From Kaistia terrae (GTDB lineage Bacteria; Pseudomonadota; Alphaproteobacteria; Rhizobiales; Kaistiaceae): DNA of 64,000 nt. Location of the stretch: positions 682,001 to 746,000 of the forward strand of contig NZ_JAPKNH010000001.1 of assembly GCF_026344005.1 (NCBI RefSeq), given 5' to 3'. A program made the translations under genes and the position numbers. This document shows, piece after piece, positions 37,706-46,847 of the stretch (positions are counted from its first letter, which is position 1; each line of letters begins with the position of its first letter). The notes beneath the pieces are model-generated. The model saw only the letters and a program-made list of their open reading frames with translations. It was not told where the DNA came from and searched no databases.

Positions 37706-38874
37706 CGTTGCCGGCCAGCAAGCCGCTCGACCTGTTCATCATCGCGGGCGAGGAATCGGGCGACATTCTCGGCGCCGGCCTGATGCGGGCTATCGCGGCC
37801 AAGCGCGGCGGCCCGATCGCCTATCGCGGCGTCGGCGGCCATCGCATGGCGGAATCGGGCCTCGCAAGCCTCTATGCGATGGACGATCTGACGGCGATGG
37901 GTTTTGGCGCGGTGATCGGCAAGCTGCCGACCATCCTCAAGCGGATGCGCCAGACCGTCGAGGCGATCGTTTCCAACCCGCCGGATGTCCTGATCCTGGT
38001 CGATGCGCCGGATTTCACCCACCGCGTCGCGGCGCGGGTGCGAAAGCGCCTGCCCAATCTGCTGATCGTGAAATATGTGGCGCCGACGGTCTGGGTATGG
38101 CGGCCTGGTCGCGCCCGCGCCATGCACGGCTCGATCGACCATGTGCTGGCGGTGCTGCCCTTCGAGCCCGAGGTGATGCATCGCCTCGGCGGACCGGATA
38201 CGACCTATGTCGGCCATCCGCTGCTGAGCGAGATCCCGCAATTGCAGCCGACGGCGGCCGATCTGGCGCTGCGCAATGGCGAGCCGCCGATCCTGCTGGT
38301 TCTGCCGGGCAGCCGTCGCATGGAGCTGAAGCGGCTCGGCGAGCCGTTCGGCAAGGCACTCGACCTGCTCAAGGCGCGTGGACACGATTTCCAGCTGGTG
38401 CTGCCGACGCTGCCGCGCATGGTCGATGTCGTGACGGAGACGACGAGCCACTGGTCCGTCCGCCCTTATATCGTTTCCGGCGAGGCGGCGAAGCTGGCGG
38501 CGTTCCGCTCGGCTCGGGTGGCGCTTGCCGCGTCCGGCACCGTGACGCTGGAGCTGGCGCTTGCCGGCGTGCCGTTCGCCGCCGCCTACCGGGTCCGCGA
38601 ATGGGAAGCGCGCCTTCTCAGCATGATCATCACCACCCGCATGGCGACGCTGCCCAACATCATCCTGAACGAGATGCTGGTGCCGGAACTGATCCAGCAT
38701 GATTGCACGCCGGAAAAGCTGGCGGACGCCCTGGAGCCGTTGATTGCGGACGGGCCCGCGCGTCAGCGCCAGCTGGACGGTTTTGCGCGGTTGGACGCGA
38801 TCATGAGCACCGATGGCGTCGCGCCGTCCGACCGCGCGGCAGAGACGGTTCTGGAGCTGCTGGCAGCGCGCTGA
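37702..38874 (+). CDS. lpxB: Lipid-A-disaccharide synthase
   Basis: This glycosyltransferase joins lipid X and UDP-2,3-diacylglucosamine into the lipid A disaccharide. The 390-residue protein begins LDLFIIAGEESGDILGAGLM and contains YVAPTVWVWRPGRARAM, TYVGHPLLSE, LLVLPGSRRMELKRL and VALAASGTVTLELALAGVP, all LpxB signatures. The ATG at 37702 overlaps the lpxI stop (ATGA). It is the last gene of the lipid A cluster. Confidence 0.96.
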   Translation: MTLPASKPLDLFIIAGEESGDILGAGLMRAIAAKRGGPIAYRGVGGHRMAESGLASLYAMDDLTAMGFGAVIGKLPTILKRMRQTVEAIVSNPPDVLILVDAPDFTHRVAARVRKRLPNLLIVKYVAPTVWVWRPGRARAMHGSIDHVLAVLPFEPEVMHRLGGPDTTYVGHPLLSEIPQLQPTAADLALRNGEPPILLVLPGSRRMELKRLGEPFGKALDLLKARGHDFQLVLPTLPRMVDVVTETTSHWSVRPYIVSGEAAKLAAFRSARVALAASGTVTLELALAGVPFAAAYRVREWEARLLSMIITTRMATLPNIILNEMLVPELIQHDCTPEKLADALEPLIADGPARQRQLDGFARLDAIMSTDGVAPSDRAAETVLELLAAR

Positions 38875-38912
38875 GGTCGGGGCTCTTTCACGCTGCCGGC
38901 CCCCCGCGCTCT

Positions 38913-39015
38913 CCGTCATCCCGGGCGGAGACCCGGGATCCATTCAGCCGGGTTTTGCGTCGCGGCGTGGCAAACATCCCGGCTGCATGGGTCCCCGCTT
39001 TCGCGGGGATGACGG
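38913..39015. repeat. Intergenic inverted repeat, family R3
   Basis: The left part has CCGTCATCCCGGGCGGAGAC followed by CCGGGATCCAT. The right part has CATGGGTCCCCGCTTTCGCG followed by GGGATGACGG, so the ends (GTCATCCC and GGGATGAC) form an inverted repeat. A related unit lies at 51299-51348. It sits between convergent lpxB and the lactonase gene and may help end both transcripts. Confidence 0.65.
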
Positions 39016-39038
39016 CGAGGAATGGGCTACCTCACCCC

Positions 39039-39923
39039 TTACCCCTTGAACGGCACCAGCGGCAGGCCTTTGACGCCGACGTCGAGGGCGAACAGGCCGC
39101 CGGGGTTTTGCTGGCCCGCGAGCTGATCCGGCGTACGATTGTAGATCGCCGTCGTTACATAGAGTGTATCGAGATCCCGCCCGCCGAACTCGCAGCAGGT
39201 CGGCAGGTCCGTCGGTAGTTCGATGGTGCGCACCAGCTTTCCAGCCGGGTCGAAGCGCAGCACCTTGCCCTGGAACGGGATCGTCGCCCAGTAGCCGCCC
39301 TCGGCATCTACCGTGGAGCCATCGACGACACCACCGCCCATTTCCGAGAGATCGAAATACGGCCTGCGGTTTTCGACATCGCCGGTCAGTGGGTCAAAGT
39401 CCCAGGCCCAGACGACCGGGCCGTGGCTGTCGGTGTAGTACATCGTCCGGCTGTCGGGGCTCCAGGCGAGCCCGTTCGAGCAGCCGATACCCTCGACGAT
39501 TCGGTGGACCGAGAGATCGGCATCCATCCGGTAGAGCGAGGCGTTCTTTACCACCGGCTTGCCCGGCGCCTCGAACATCGAGCCGGACCAGAACCGGCCC
39601 TGCCGGTCGGTCTTGCCGTCATTGAAGCGGTTGTCCGGCAGGCTTTCTTCCGGATCGGTGATCTTGTCGAAGTGGCCGGTCGTGGAATCGAAGAAATAGA
39701 ACCCGCTCGCCATCGTCAGCACCAGCCCGCCGCGCTCGCGCACGGCAATGCAGCCGAGCAGTTCGGGTGCGATGTGGGTTTCCGTCTGGCGCGATACCGG
39801 ATCGAAGCGGTGGATCGCCTTCTGGTAGATGTCGATCCACCAGAGCGCTTCCGTCGTCGGGTCCCAATAGGTGCTTTCGCCGAGCTGTGCCTTGGCGTCA
39901 ACGACGCATTCGATGTCGGTCAT
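39039..39923 (-). CDS. SMP-30/gluconolactonase-type sugar lactonase
   Basis: This cytoplasmic six-bladed propeller probably opens a sugar acid lactone. The 294-residue protein has the metal-site Glu in LGESTYWDP near residue 15, RFNDGKTDRQGRFW, SNGLAWSPDS and DGSTVDAEGGYW, matching the Glu/Asn/Asp ligands of the SMP-30 family. The exact lactone is not evident. It is the last gene of the GntR-linked sugar importer unit, ten bases after the second permease. This suggests the imported sugar is oxidised at C1 by a dehydrogenase, possibly one of the SDR proteins in this locus. Confidence 0.9.
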   Translation of the reverse strand: MTDIECVVDAKAQLGESTYWDPTTEALWWIDIYQKAIHRFDPVSRQTETHIAPELLGCIAVRERGGLVLTMASGFYFFDSTTGHFDKITDPEESLPDNRFNDGKTDRQGRFWSGSMFEAPGKPVVKNASLYRMDADLSVHRIVEGIGCSNGLAWSPDSRTMYYTDSHGPVVWAWDFDPLTGDVENRRPYFDLSEMGGGVVDGSTVDAEGGYWATIPFQGKVLRFDPAGKLVRTIELPTDLPTCCEFGGRDLDTLYVTTAIYNRTPDQLAGQQNPGGLFALDVGVKGLPLVPFKG

Positions 39924-39932
39924 GAGGATCTC

Positions 39933-40913
39933 TCAGGCGGCTGGGCCGCGCTGCCGGCCGAAGCGGGGCAGGGCGGCGAAAAGGCTCGATAGGGCTTCGC
40001 TGGCGAGCGAGACGGTGACGAGGATGACCACGCCATAAACGATCAGCAGCGCGCCGCTGGAGAGGTTCAGCGCCGGCAGCAGCCCGGTCAGGATCGTCAG
40101 CACGAGGGCGCCGGCGATGGTGCCGATATAGTGGCCCGTGCCGCCGAGGATCGATGCGCCGCCAATCGCCACCGCCGCGATCGAGGTGAAGAGATAGGGA
40201 TCGCCCATGCCGAGATAGGCCTGCGCCGTGTAGCCGGTCAAAAGCATCCCGGCGAGCGCTGCCGTGAAGCCGGACAGCGTATAGGCGAGCACGGTGGTGC
40301 GCAGCGTCGGCACGCCGGAGAACTCGGCCACCGTGGCGCTCGTGCCGACGGCATAGAGATGCCGGCCGAACGCCGTCTTCGACAGCAGGATGGTGGCGAA
40401 GGCGGCGAGCACGATCCACAGGATCAGCACGACCGGGAAGCCGGCGATGCGGCCGACGGCGAGGAACTGGATCGCTTTTGGCGCGGTCGAGGTCGGTGCA
40501 CCGCCGGTATAGACGAGGATGCCGCCCTGCAGGATGACGTTGACGGCGAGCGTCATGATGATCGGCGGCACACCGAAGATGGCGACGCCGAGGCCGTTGA
40601 TCATGCCGACCAGCGCGCCGGCGGCGAGCAGCATCGGCACGATCCAGAGCAGCGGCGCGTCCTGGCTGTTGGCGAGCAGCGTCATCAGCACGGCGGCCGA
40701 ATTCAGCACCCAGGGCACCGACAGATCGATGCCGCCGCCGATGATGACGAAGGTCTGGCCAAGCGCGACGATGCCGATGAAGGCAGCGAGCACGGCCGTG
40801 CTGCGCAGGTGCGTCGCCGACAGGAAGCCGGGTGCTACGACGCTGGTCAGCAGCAGTAGGATGATCATGCCGAGATAGGCAAGCAGGATGGCGCGATGCC
40901 GGCGGATGTTCAT
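39933..40913 (-). CDS. Sugar ABC transporter permease, importer 1, second subunit
   Basis: A CUT2-class (ribose/xylose type) permease of 326 residues with around eight to ten helices. GQTFVIIGGGIDLSVPWVLN near residue 55 is the family hallmark, and the C-terminal VAIGGASILGGTGHYIGTIA marks the coupling region. The ATG at 40913 overlaps the stop of the first permease (ATGA). The open frame continues upstream to 41483, but that part only shadows the other permease. Two different permease genes suggest a heterodimeric channel. Confidence 0.93.
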   Translation of the reverse strand: MNIRRHRAILLAYLGMIILLLLTSVVAPGFLSATHLRSTAVLAAFIGIVALGQTFVIIGGGIDLSVPWVLNSAAVLMTLLANSQDAPLLWIVPMLLAAGALVGMINGLGVAIFGVPPIIMTLAVNVILQGGILVYTGGAPTSTAPKAIQFLAVGRIAGFPVVLILWIVLAAFATILLSKTAFGRHLYAVGTSATVAEFSGVPTLRTTVLAYTLSGFTAALAGMLLTGYTAQAYLGMGDPYLFTSIAAVAIGGASILGGTGHYIGTIAGALVLTILTGLLPALNLSSGALLIVYGVVILVTVSLASEALSSLFAALPRFGRQRGPAA

Positions 40914-41953
40914 GAGAGGCTCCGTCGCGCGGATTTCTCGGCGATCGAGCTGGCCAGGACGGCGACGAGCAGGATGATGCCGGAAACGATGGGCTGCCAG
41001 TAGCTCGAGACTTCGAGCACGAAGACGAGATTGCCTATGATGGTCAGGATGAAGGCGCCGATGATGGTGCCGACCAGCCCGCCGCGACCGCCGAACAGGC
41101 TGATGCCGCCGATCACCGCCGCCGCCACCGAGGGCAGGATGTAGTCCTTGCCGATGGTGGGTGAGCCGGCGCCGGTTTGGGTGGTCAGATACAGCGCGGC
41201 GAGCGCGGCGAAGATGCCGGAGAGGCCGTAGGTCGCGATGTTGATGCCGATCGGCGAGACGCCAGAGAGGAAGGCCGAGCGCTCGTTGGAGCCGGTGGCG
41301 CGGATGGCGATGCCGAGGCGGGTGCGCTTGAACCAGATCCAGAACACCAGCAGCACGGCGAGCAGCCAGACCGAACTGGAAAGGCCGAGCTTGGTCGAGA
41401 CGCCGAACATCGTCCAGCCGGAGGGCAGGCTGCCGCCATCGGTCGGCAAAATGATCATCGCCGTGCCGGAAAGGATCGACCATGTGGCGAGCGTGACCAG
41501 GAATGGTTGCAGCCGCAGCGCCGTGATCAGGATGCCGTTCAGCGCGCCGACGAGGCCGCCGATGGCGACGATACCGAAGGCCCAGGCGGCGGCCTGCGCC
41601 GGGTCCGTTCCGAAGCGGGTGGCCGCCAGCACGGTGCCGAGGCTGATCATGCCGCCGATCGAGAGATCAATGCCGCCGCGCAGAAGCACGATGGTCTGGC
41701 CGGTCGCGGCGAGGATCAGCGTCATGGCCGCCGCCGTGTCGAGGTTCAGCTCGTCGAGCGTGAAGACGCCGTCGCGCAGCGACGCATAGACCAGCAGCAG
41801 GCCTATTAGCATCACGCAGGGGATGATCAGCGAGGCGCGGTCCAGCAGGGCCGACTTCCAGATCGCCGCGCGGGACGGGCGGTGAGCCAGCTCGCTGGGG
41901 CTGGATGTTGCGACCGTCATTTTCAAAGGGCTCATCGGGTCCGCGACGCTCAT
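40910..41953 (-). CDS. Sugar ABC transporter permease, importer 1, first subunit
   Basis: A 347-residue CUT2-class permease with a hydrophilic N-terminus of about 40 residues. It has GQTIVLLRGGIDLSIGGMIS near residue 85 and the C-terminal AVIGGISLFGGRGGLVGTII, both diagnostic. It overlaps the ATPase gene upstream and the second permease downstream by four bases each, so the three are translated as a unit. Confidence 0.93.
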   Translation of the reverse strand: MSVADPMSPLKMTVATSSPSELAHRPSRAAIWKSALLDRASLIIPCVMLIGLLLVYASLRDGVFTLDELNLDTAAAMTLILAATGQTIVLLRGGIDLSIGGMISLGTVLAATRFGTDPAQAAAWAFGIVAIGGLVGALNGILITALRLQPFLVTLATWSILSGTAMIILPTDGGSLPSGWTMFGVSTKLGLSSSVWLLAVLLVFWIWFKRTRLGIAIRATGSNERSAFLSGVSPIGINIATYGLSGIFAALAALYLTTQTGAGSPTIGKDYILPSVAAAVIGGISLFGGRGGLVGTIIGAFILTIIGNLVFVLEVSSYWQPIVSGIILLVAVLASSIAEKSARRSLS

Positions 41954-43455
41954 GCCGCCCTCGTCTCTAGCATTGCGGCGCGCAAAATCTGACGCTCGGA
42001 ATTCTGCTCGCCTTCGAGAATGGCGGCGAGGCGGCCATTGCGCAGCACGGCGACGCGGTCGGCGACATGCACGAGTTCGGCGAGGTCGCTCGAATAGAAC
42101 AGGATGGCGTAGCCCTTGGCGGCGAGGTCGCGCATCAGCTGGAAGATCTCACCCTTGGTGCCGACATCGATGCCGCGCGTCGGGTCATAGAGCAGCAGGA
42201 TGCGCGCCTCGGTCAGCAGCATCTTGCCGAAAATCACCTTCTGCTGGTTGCCGCCGGAAAGGGTCCCGGCCAGTTGCTCCGGCGTGCCCGTCTTGATCTT
42301 CAGCGTGGCGATCATTTCGTCGACCAATGCGCCCTCGCGCCTGGGATCGGTGATGCCGAAGCGGGTGAAGCGCTGGATGACCGAAAGGGTGAGGTTTTCG
42401 CGCACGCTCTTGGCCAGCAGCAGGCCGTGATTGCGCCGGTCCTCCGGCACCAGCGCCAGCCCGTCGCGGCCGGTCAGCGCCTGGCGCGGGCTGCGGATGG
42501 TCTTGGGCTTGCCCCAGACATCGACCGTGCCGCGCGAGCCGCCAATGCCGAACAGCGCCTGGAACAGTTCGCGCTGGCCATGGCCCTGCATGCCGGCGAC
42601 GCCCAGCACTTCGCCCTCGCGCAGATCGAGATCGATATCGCTCAGGCGATGATCGACGCCGAAGCCGCGCAGGCCGAGCGCGACGGTATCGGTCGAGGTC
42701 TTCTTCCGTTCCGGATAGAGCCGGTCCATGCGCCGGCCGAGCATGTCGGTGATGATCGTCTCGTCGTCGACAGCCTGGGTGTCATAGGCGGCGACCGTCG
42801 CGCCATTGCGGAACACGGTGATGCGGTCGGCGATCTCTCGCACTTCGCCGAGGCGGTGCGAGATGTAGATCACCAGCGAGCCGGCATCGGCGAGGCCCCT
42901 TGCGAGGCCTAGCAGCCACTCCGTCTCCTGCGGACCGAGCGCCGAAGTCGCCTCGTCGAGGATCAGCACTTTTGGATCGCGCGACAGCGCCTTGGCGATC
43001 TCGATCACCTGACGTTCGGCCAGGGTAAGCCGGCGCAATTCCTGATCCGGACGGATCGAGGGAAATCGATGCCGGGCGAAAAGTTCCAGCGTCGCCTCGC
43101 GCATGGCGCGGGCGCGCACCGTACGGACGGCCGAAAGCGGTTCGTGGCGAAACCAGATGTTCTCCTCGACCGTCAGATCGGGCACCAGCGACAATTCCTG
43201 GAACACCGGCGCAATGCCGGATCGCTGCGCTTCCTGCGGATCGCGCGGCCGGTAAGGTGAACCGGCGAGCGTCACCGTGCCGCCATCGGGCCGGACAGCG
43301 CCGGCCAGGATCTGGATGAAGGTGCTCTTGCCTGCGCCATTTTCGCCCAGCAGCGCATGGACCTCACCGGCGCGCGCGGAAAAATCGGCCCGGCTCAAGG
43401 CGGTGATGCCGCCATAGCGCTTGGTGATGGCCGTTGCGTTCAGAAGTTCGGTCAT
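41950..43455 (-). CDS. Sugar ABC transporter ATP-binding protein, importer 1 (tandem-domain)
   Basis: A 501-residue double ATPase of the RbsA/XylG/MglA type that powers the two neighbouring permeases. The first domain has Walker A LLGENGAGKST, signature LTLAERQVIEIAKAL and Walker B VLILDEATSAL. The second, as usual for the family, has a divergent Walker A (VLGVAGMQGHGQRE), signature LSGGNQQKVIFGKML and LLLYDPTRGIDVG. In the second Walker B, Tyr stands where Leu is usual, and the expected Glu after Asp is replaced (DPTRG), a known family variation. A gap of 315 bases with repeats separates it from the binding-protein gene. Confidence 0.94.
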   Translation of the reverse strand: MTELLNATAITKRYGGITALSRADFSARAGEVHALLGENGAGKSTFIQILAGAVRPDGGTVTLAGSPYRPRDPQEAQRSGIAPVFQELSLVPDLTVEENIWFRHEPLSAVRTVRARAMREATLELFARHRFPSIRPDQELRRLTLAERQVIEIAKALSRDPKVLILDEATSALGPQETEWLLGLARGLADAGSLVIYISHRLGEVREIADRITVFRNGATVAAYDTQAVDDETIITDMLGRRMDRLYPERKKTSTDTVALGLRGFGVDHRLSDIDLDLREGEVLGVAGMQGHGQRELFQALFGIGGSRGTVDVWGKPKTIRSPRQALTGRDGLALVPEDRRNHGLLLAKSVRENLTLSVIQRFTRFGITDPRREGALVDEMIATLKIKTGTPEQLAGTLSGGNQQKVIFGKMLLTEARILLLYDPTRGIDVGTKGEIFQLMRDLAAKGYAILFYSSDLAELVHVADRVAVLRNGRLAAILEGEQNSERQILRAAMLETRAA

Positions 43456-43526
43456 GGAGGGCCGGACCTTCAGTCAGGAATTTCAGGAACAAGTTATGTT
43501 TCGGCAGTCGAGATTGGCTCGGTCTG

Positions 43527-43565
43527 CTCCCTCTCCCGCTGGCGGGAGAGGGCTGGGGTGAGGGG
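43527..43565. repeat. Intergenic palindromic repeat, family R1b
   Basis: CTCCCTCTCCCGCTGGCGGG with AGAGGGCTGGGGTGAGGGG: the same hairpin and tail as at 23894-24003. It lies between the ATPase and binding-protein genes of importer 1. Confidence 0.7.
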
Positions 43566-43629
43566 CTTCCTCACTTTCCGATCTTCCGAGGCAAGACCCT
43601 CAGGCTACATCTGGTTGGAAGCGCCATTC

Positions 43630-43755
43630 TTCACCTCTCCCTCAGGGAGAGGTCGACGCACGAAGGGCGGCGGGTGAGGGTTTACGGCCTCACCGGATGG
43701 TTTCCTAAACCCTCACCCGGAGCTTCGCTCCGACCTCTCCCTCAGGGAGAGGTGA
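43630..43755. repeat. Long intergenic palindromic repeat, family R1
   Basis: A roughly 125-bp element whose ends are inverted copies (TTCACCTCTCCCTCAGGGAG at the left, ACCTCTCCCTCAGGGAGAGG at the right). Inner segments GGGTGAGGGTTTACGGCCTC and TAAACCCTCACCCGGAGCTT also pair. Near-identical elements are at 46933-47056, 54090-54248 and 54988-55116. Confidence 0.8.
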
Positions 43756-43770
43756 GAACGAGTGCCGCCC

Positions 43771-44838
43771 TTACGTACCGGCGGCTTCCTGCGGGGTGAT
43801 TTCGACCCAGTCGGGCGAGATCGGCAGCGACAGGCCGGGAGCCAGATCCGGGAAGGCGGTCTTGCCAATCTCGATCTGCTGCATCTTCACGTCCGGATAG
43901 AGCTTGGACGGAGCCGGATGCGTCGACTGGAATGGCCCATAGACGAAGATGTGCTTTTCCTTGGCTTCCTTGCCGTCGAGGATGTCGACCGCGAGCTTGA
44001 TCGCCTCGGCCGAGAGATAGGCCGGGTTGGTCTCGAGGATGCACTGCGCGCCCTCCGTCTGGGCGCAGACGAGCGAGGCCGAGTTGTAGCCGCCGCCGGC
44101 GACGGGGACGAGCGGCCGGCCGGCATCCTGCAGCGCCTTGATCGCGCCGGAGCCATAGCCCTGGGTCAGGATCGCATCGACCTGCGGATGGGCGGCGAGC
44201 AGCGAGGCGACGCCTTCCTGCTCCGGTCCGAGCGCGTAATTGCCGTTGAAGTAGCCGACGATCTCGATGCCGGGATAGGTCTTCAGCACCTTCTCGAAGC
44301 CCGACTGCAACTGCTCGGAGATCGGCGCGCCGGCGAGGCCGCGATCGACGAACACCTTGCCCTTGCCGCCGATCTTCTCGGCGATCCACTCGGCCTGGAC
44401 GGCCGGGAGCATGTTCCAGTCGGATTCGACCTTGTAGGCGCAATCGGCCGTGACGACCTGGTCAAAGGAGATGACCAGGATGCCGGCGGCGCAGGCCTTT
44501 TCGAGGGTCGGATTGAGCGCGGTCGGCGAGCCGGCATCGACCAGGATCGCGTCCGGCTTGGTGCGGATGATGTTGTTGAGCGAGTTGATCTGCGCCTGCG
44601 TCGTCGTCTCGACATTCTCGATCTTGAGATCGACGCGGCCGAGGAGTGGCGGCTTCTTCACGACGGTTTCGGCGATGCGCAGCATCTGCTGGCGCCAATC
44701 ATTGCCGACGAAGTTGTTGGACAGATAGATCTTGTAGGTCTTGCCTTCGGCCATGGCGGGCGGGGCGACGACCCCGGATATGGCGGCGGAAAGGCTGATT
44801 GCCGACAAGGCGGCGAATGCGGCGGCTGTGCGCTTCAC
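43771..44838 (-). CDS. Sugar ABC transporter periplasmic substrate-binding protein, importer 1
   Basis: A 355-residue periplasmic sugar receptor of the Peripla_BP_4/ribose-binding type. A signal peptide (MKRTAAAFAALSAISLSAAI, cut near AMA-EG) is followed by YKIYLSNNFVGNDWRQQMLR, KPDAILVDAGSPTALNPTLE and GGKGKVFVDRGLAGAPI. The start is GTG at 44838 with GGAGGAAATTCC upstream, a strong ribosome site; an in-frame extension to 44913 lacks signal-peptide character. It is the first gene of importer 1. An operator-like site lies about 150 bases upstream. Confidence 0.92.
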   Translation of the reverse strand: MKRTAAAFAALSAISLSAAISGVVAPPAMAEGKTYKIYLSNNFVGNDWRQQMLRIAETVVKKPPLLGRVDLKIENVETTTQAQINSLNNIIRTKPDAILVDAGSPTALNPTLEKACAAGILVISFDQVVTADCAYKVESDWNMLPAVQAEWIAEKIGGKGKVFVDRGLAGAPISEQLQSGFEKVLKTYPGIEIVGYFNGNYALGPEQEGVASLLAAHPQVDAILTQGYGSGAIKALQDAGRPLVPVAGGGYNSASLVCAQTEGAQCILETNPAYLSAEAIKLAVDILDGKEAKEKHIFVYGPFQSTHPAPSKLYPDVKMQQIEIGKTAFPDLAPGLSLPISPDWVEITPQEAAGT

Positions 44839-44987
44839 GGAATTTCCTCCCTCAAGGAACGTTTTTTGGACGTATGCGTGCGGATGCTTCGGACAACCGA
44901 AGGCATCCGTCATGGCGACGCGTCATTCCCCTCCCGTTCGAGCGTCTTCCCGCCCTGAACGGTCGCAGCTGATCCTCATCGCTGCGA

Positions 44988-45005
44988 TGAAATGTATGTT
45001 ATTAT
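44988..45005. promoter_or_regulatory. Operator-like site C, upstream of importer 1
   Basis: On the minus strand the sequence reads ATAATAACATACATTTCA. It keeps the left half (ATAATA, then CAT after one changed base) of the sites at 50297-50314 and 59924-59941, and the right half is degenerate. It lies between the GntR gene end and the binding-protein start, so it could control importer 1 apart from the regulator gene. Confidence 0.45.
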
Positions 45006-45040
45006 AATCTCTTGGGTGTGTCCAGATACGCCGCTGGTTC

Positions 45041-45778
45041 TCAGACCAGATCGTTGGGGGCGTCGTAGGAGAGGCTGAACAGATCGGCGCGGTTCTTGTT
45101 GATCGTCAGTTCGACGGGTTCGCCCGCGGTCGAGAGATAGAGCATTTCGATGACGAGGATCGGGCCGCCGACCCTGTAGTCGAGCGTCTTGGCGAGCGCC
45201 TCGTCGGCAATGTCGGCCCGGACGGTGATCTTGGCGCCGGAAAGCTGGATGCCGAGATGGCGCTGGACCGCACGGAAGACGACGACATCGTCGAAATCGG
45301 TGCGCTTCAGCCGCGCGCCGATGGCGGGCGGGAAGTAGAAGGTCGTCTGGCCGGTCGGGCCATCCTTCTGATGCAGGGTGGCGCGCAGGCAGTGGCACGT
45401 CTCATCCGGCTTGAGGTCGAAGGCGGCGCTGGCAGCGGCGGAGCGCTCCCTGCGGTAGGAATGGATCTCCAGCGCGCGGCCCTTGGTCGAGTCGGCAATC
45501 TGCGCAAAGCTGCGGAAGGCGAAGCTCGGCAAGGCCGGCGCTTCCGGCGCGACGACAATGGCCGGCTTCGCGGCGCGCTTCTTGATCAGGCCGTCATTTT
45601 CGAGATCGCGCAGCGCCTGGCGCACGGTGATCAGGCTGACGCTGAAGCGATCCGCGAGATCGGCCTCGCGCGGCAGCGAGGTTCCCGGAACCAGCGTGCC
45701 ATTGGCAATCGGTTCGCGCAGGATGACGGCGAGCTGTCGGTAAAGCGGCCCGTCGTCGCGCGAAAGGGCGCGCGGCAT
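45041..45778 (-). CDS. GntR/HutC-family transcription regulator
   Basis: A ligand-responsive repressor of about 245 residues with an N-terminal winged helix (PLYRQLAVILREPIANGTLV, FSVSLITVRQALRDLENDG) and a C-terminal UTRA effector domain (LHQKDGPTGQTTFYFP to LTINKNRADLFSLSYD). UTRA domains bind sugars, amino acids or their phosphates. I chose the ATG at 45778, just before the conserved region; a TTG at 45865 in frame would add 29 residues but has its GAGGA directly against the start codon. It is divergent from the SDR at 46053, and AT-rich operator-like sites lie at four promoters of the locus. Confidence 0.88.
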   Translation of the reverse strand: MPRALSRDDGPLYRQLAVILREPIANGTLVPGTSLPREADLADRFSVSLITVRQALRDLENDGLIKKRAAKPAIVVAPEAPALPSFAFRSFAQIADSTKGRALEIHSYRRERSAAASAAFDLKPDETCHCLRATLHQKDGPTGQTTFYFPPAIGARLKRTDFDDVVVFRAVQRHLGIQLSGAKITVRADIADEALAKTLDYRVGGPILVIEMLYLSTAGEPVELTINKNRADLFSLSYDAPNDLV

Positions 45779-45987
45779 GAAGCTTTCGAGAGAAGCGACG
45801 AGGCCTGCTGCCTCGGACTCGTTCTGGGCCGCTTGTCCGGTCTTGCTTGCTTTCAACCTGATCAATCCTCAGAATCGTATTTGTTCGCATCTCAAATTAG
45901 CGAAACTTTACCCGACATACTATTCGACCGAGAGCGCGGCGAACGGCGCCGAACGCCGGGTCGAACGGTTGCTGGCCTCCATATTAG

Positions 45988-46005
45988 ATTATAGTATCAT
46001 AATAT
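45988..46005. promoter_or_regulatory. Operator-like site D, GntR/SDR divergent promoter
   Basis: ATTATAGTATCATAATAT shares 13 of 18 positions with site A (50297-50314) and contains the inverted repeat ATTAT-N6-ATAAT. It lies 48 bases before the SDR ATG and upstream of the GntR gene, a typical place for an autoregulated GntR operator. Confidence 0.55.
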
Positions 46006-46052
46006 ATCAATAAGTCCGGCCGGTTCGGACGAATGCCGGGGAGGGCAGGCGC

Positions 46053-46832
46053 ATGCGCAGCGATTTGACGGGGAAGGTCGCCTTCGTGACGGGGGCAGCC
46101 GGCGGCATCGGGCGCGGTATCGTCAGCCGGCTGGCGGCGAATGGCGCGTCGATCGTCGTCGCCGACATCAACGAGGAGGGCGCGCGCGACGTGGCGGCCA
46201 GCCTGCCGGACGCGCTGCCGGTAACGGTCGACATCCGCGACGCGGATTCGATCGACCGGGCGGTTTCCAGGACTATCGAGACCTATGGCCGGCTCGACAT
46301 TCTCGTCAACAATGCCGGCGTCAACACGCAGGCGCACCGGGTCAATGTCGACACGTTCCCGATCGAGGAATGGCATCGCATCGTCGGCATCGATCTCGAC
46401 GGACTGTTCTTCATGACCCAACGCGCGCTGGAGCCGATGCTGGCGGCGGGCCGGGGCGGCCGGGTCGTCAACATCGCCTCGGTCGTCGGCCTCGCGGCGA
46501 TGCGGTTGCAAAGCCCCTTCGTCGCCGCCAAGGCCGGCATGATCCATCTGACCCGCTCGATGGCGCTGGAACTGGGGCCGAAGGGCATCGCAACCAACGC
46601 TATCGCGCCCGGATCGATCATGACCGAGGCGACGAAGCTGTTGTTCTATGGCGAGAAGGGCCAGTTCCAGAGCAAGACCGCAGCGTTCATGAAACACATC
46701 CCGCTCGGCCGTCCCGGTACGCCGGAAGAGATCGGCGAGGCGGTACTGTTCCTGTCATCGCCGGAGTCTTCCTACATCAACGGCCAGGTTCTCGCAGTCG
46801 ATGGCGGCTGGACCGCCGGGTACATGATGTGA
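46053..46832 (+). CDS. SDR-family oxidoreductase with altered active site (Tyr to Phe)
   Basis: A 259-residue short-chain dehydrogenase fold. The NAD(P) motif TGAAGGIG and NNAG are intact, and the C-terminus ends VDGGWTAGYMM. The active-site Ser is present (Ser143 in NIASVVG) and Lys160 is kept. The catalytic Tyr, expected at 156 in YxxxK, is Phe (PFVAAK), and the structural Asn before the active site is Asp114. This would cripple ordinary SDR chemistry unless another residue takes over. GGGGAGGGC precedes the ATG. A strong terminator follows, so it is a single-gene unit divergent from gntR. It shares its C-terminal sequence style (AVDGGWT.GY) with the 189-residue SDR-like protein at 50434. 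Confidence 0.88.
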   Translation: MRSDLTGKVAFVTGAAGGIGRGIVSRLAANGASIVVADINEEGARDVAASLPDALPVTVDIRDADSIDRAVSRTIETYGRLDILVNNAGVNTQAHRVNVDTFPIEEWHRIVGIDLDGLFFMTQRALEPMLAAGRGGRVVNIASVVGLAAMRLQSPFVAAKAGMIHLTRSMALELGPKGIATNAIAPGSIMTEATKLLFYGEKGQFQSKTAAFMKHIPLGRPGTPEEIGEAVLFLSSPESSYINGQVLAVDGGWTAGYMM

Positions 46833-46847
46833 GTCTTTGACGGAATG

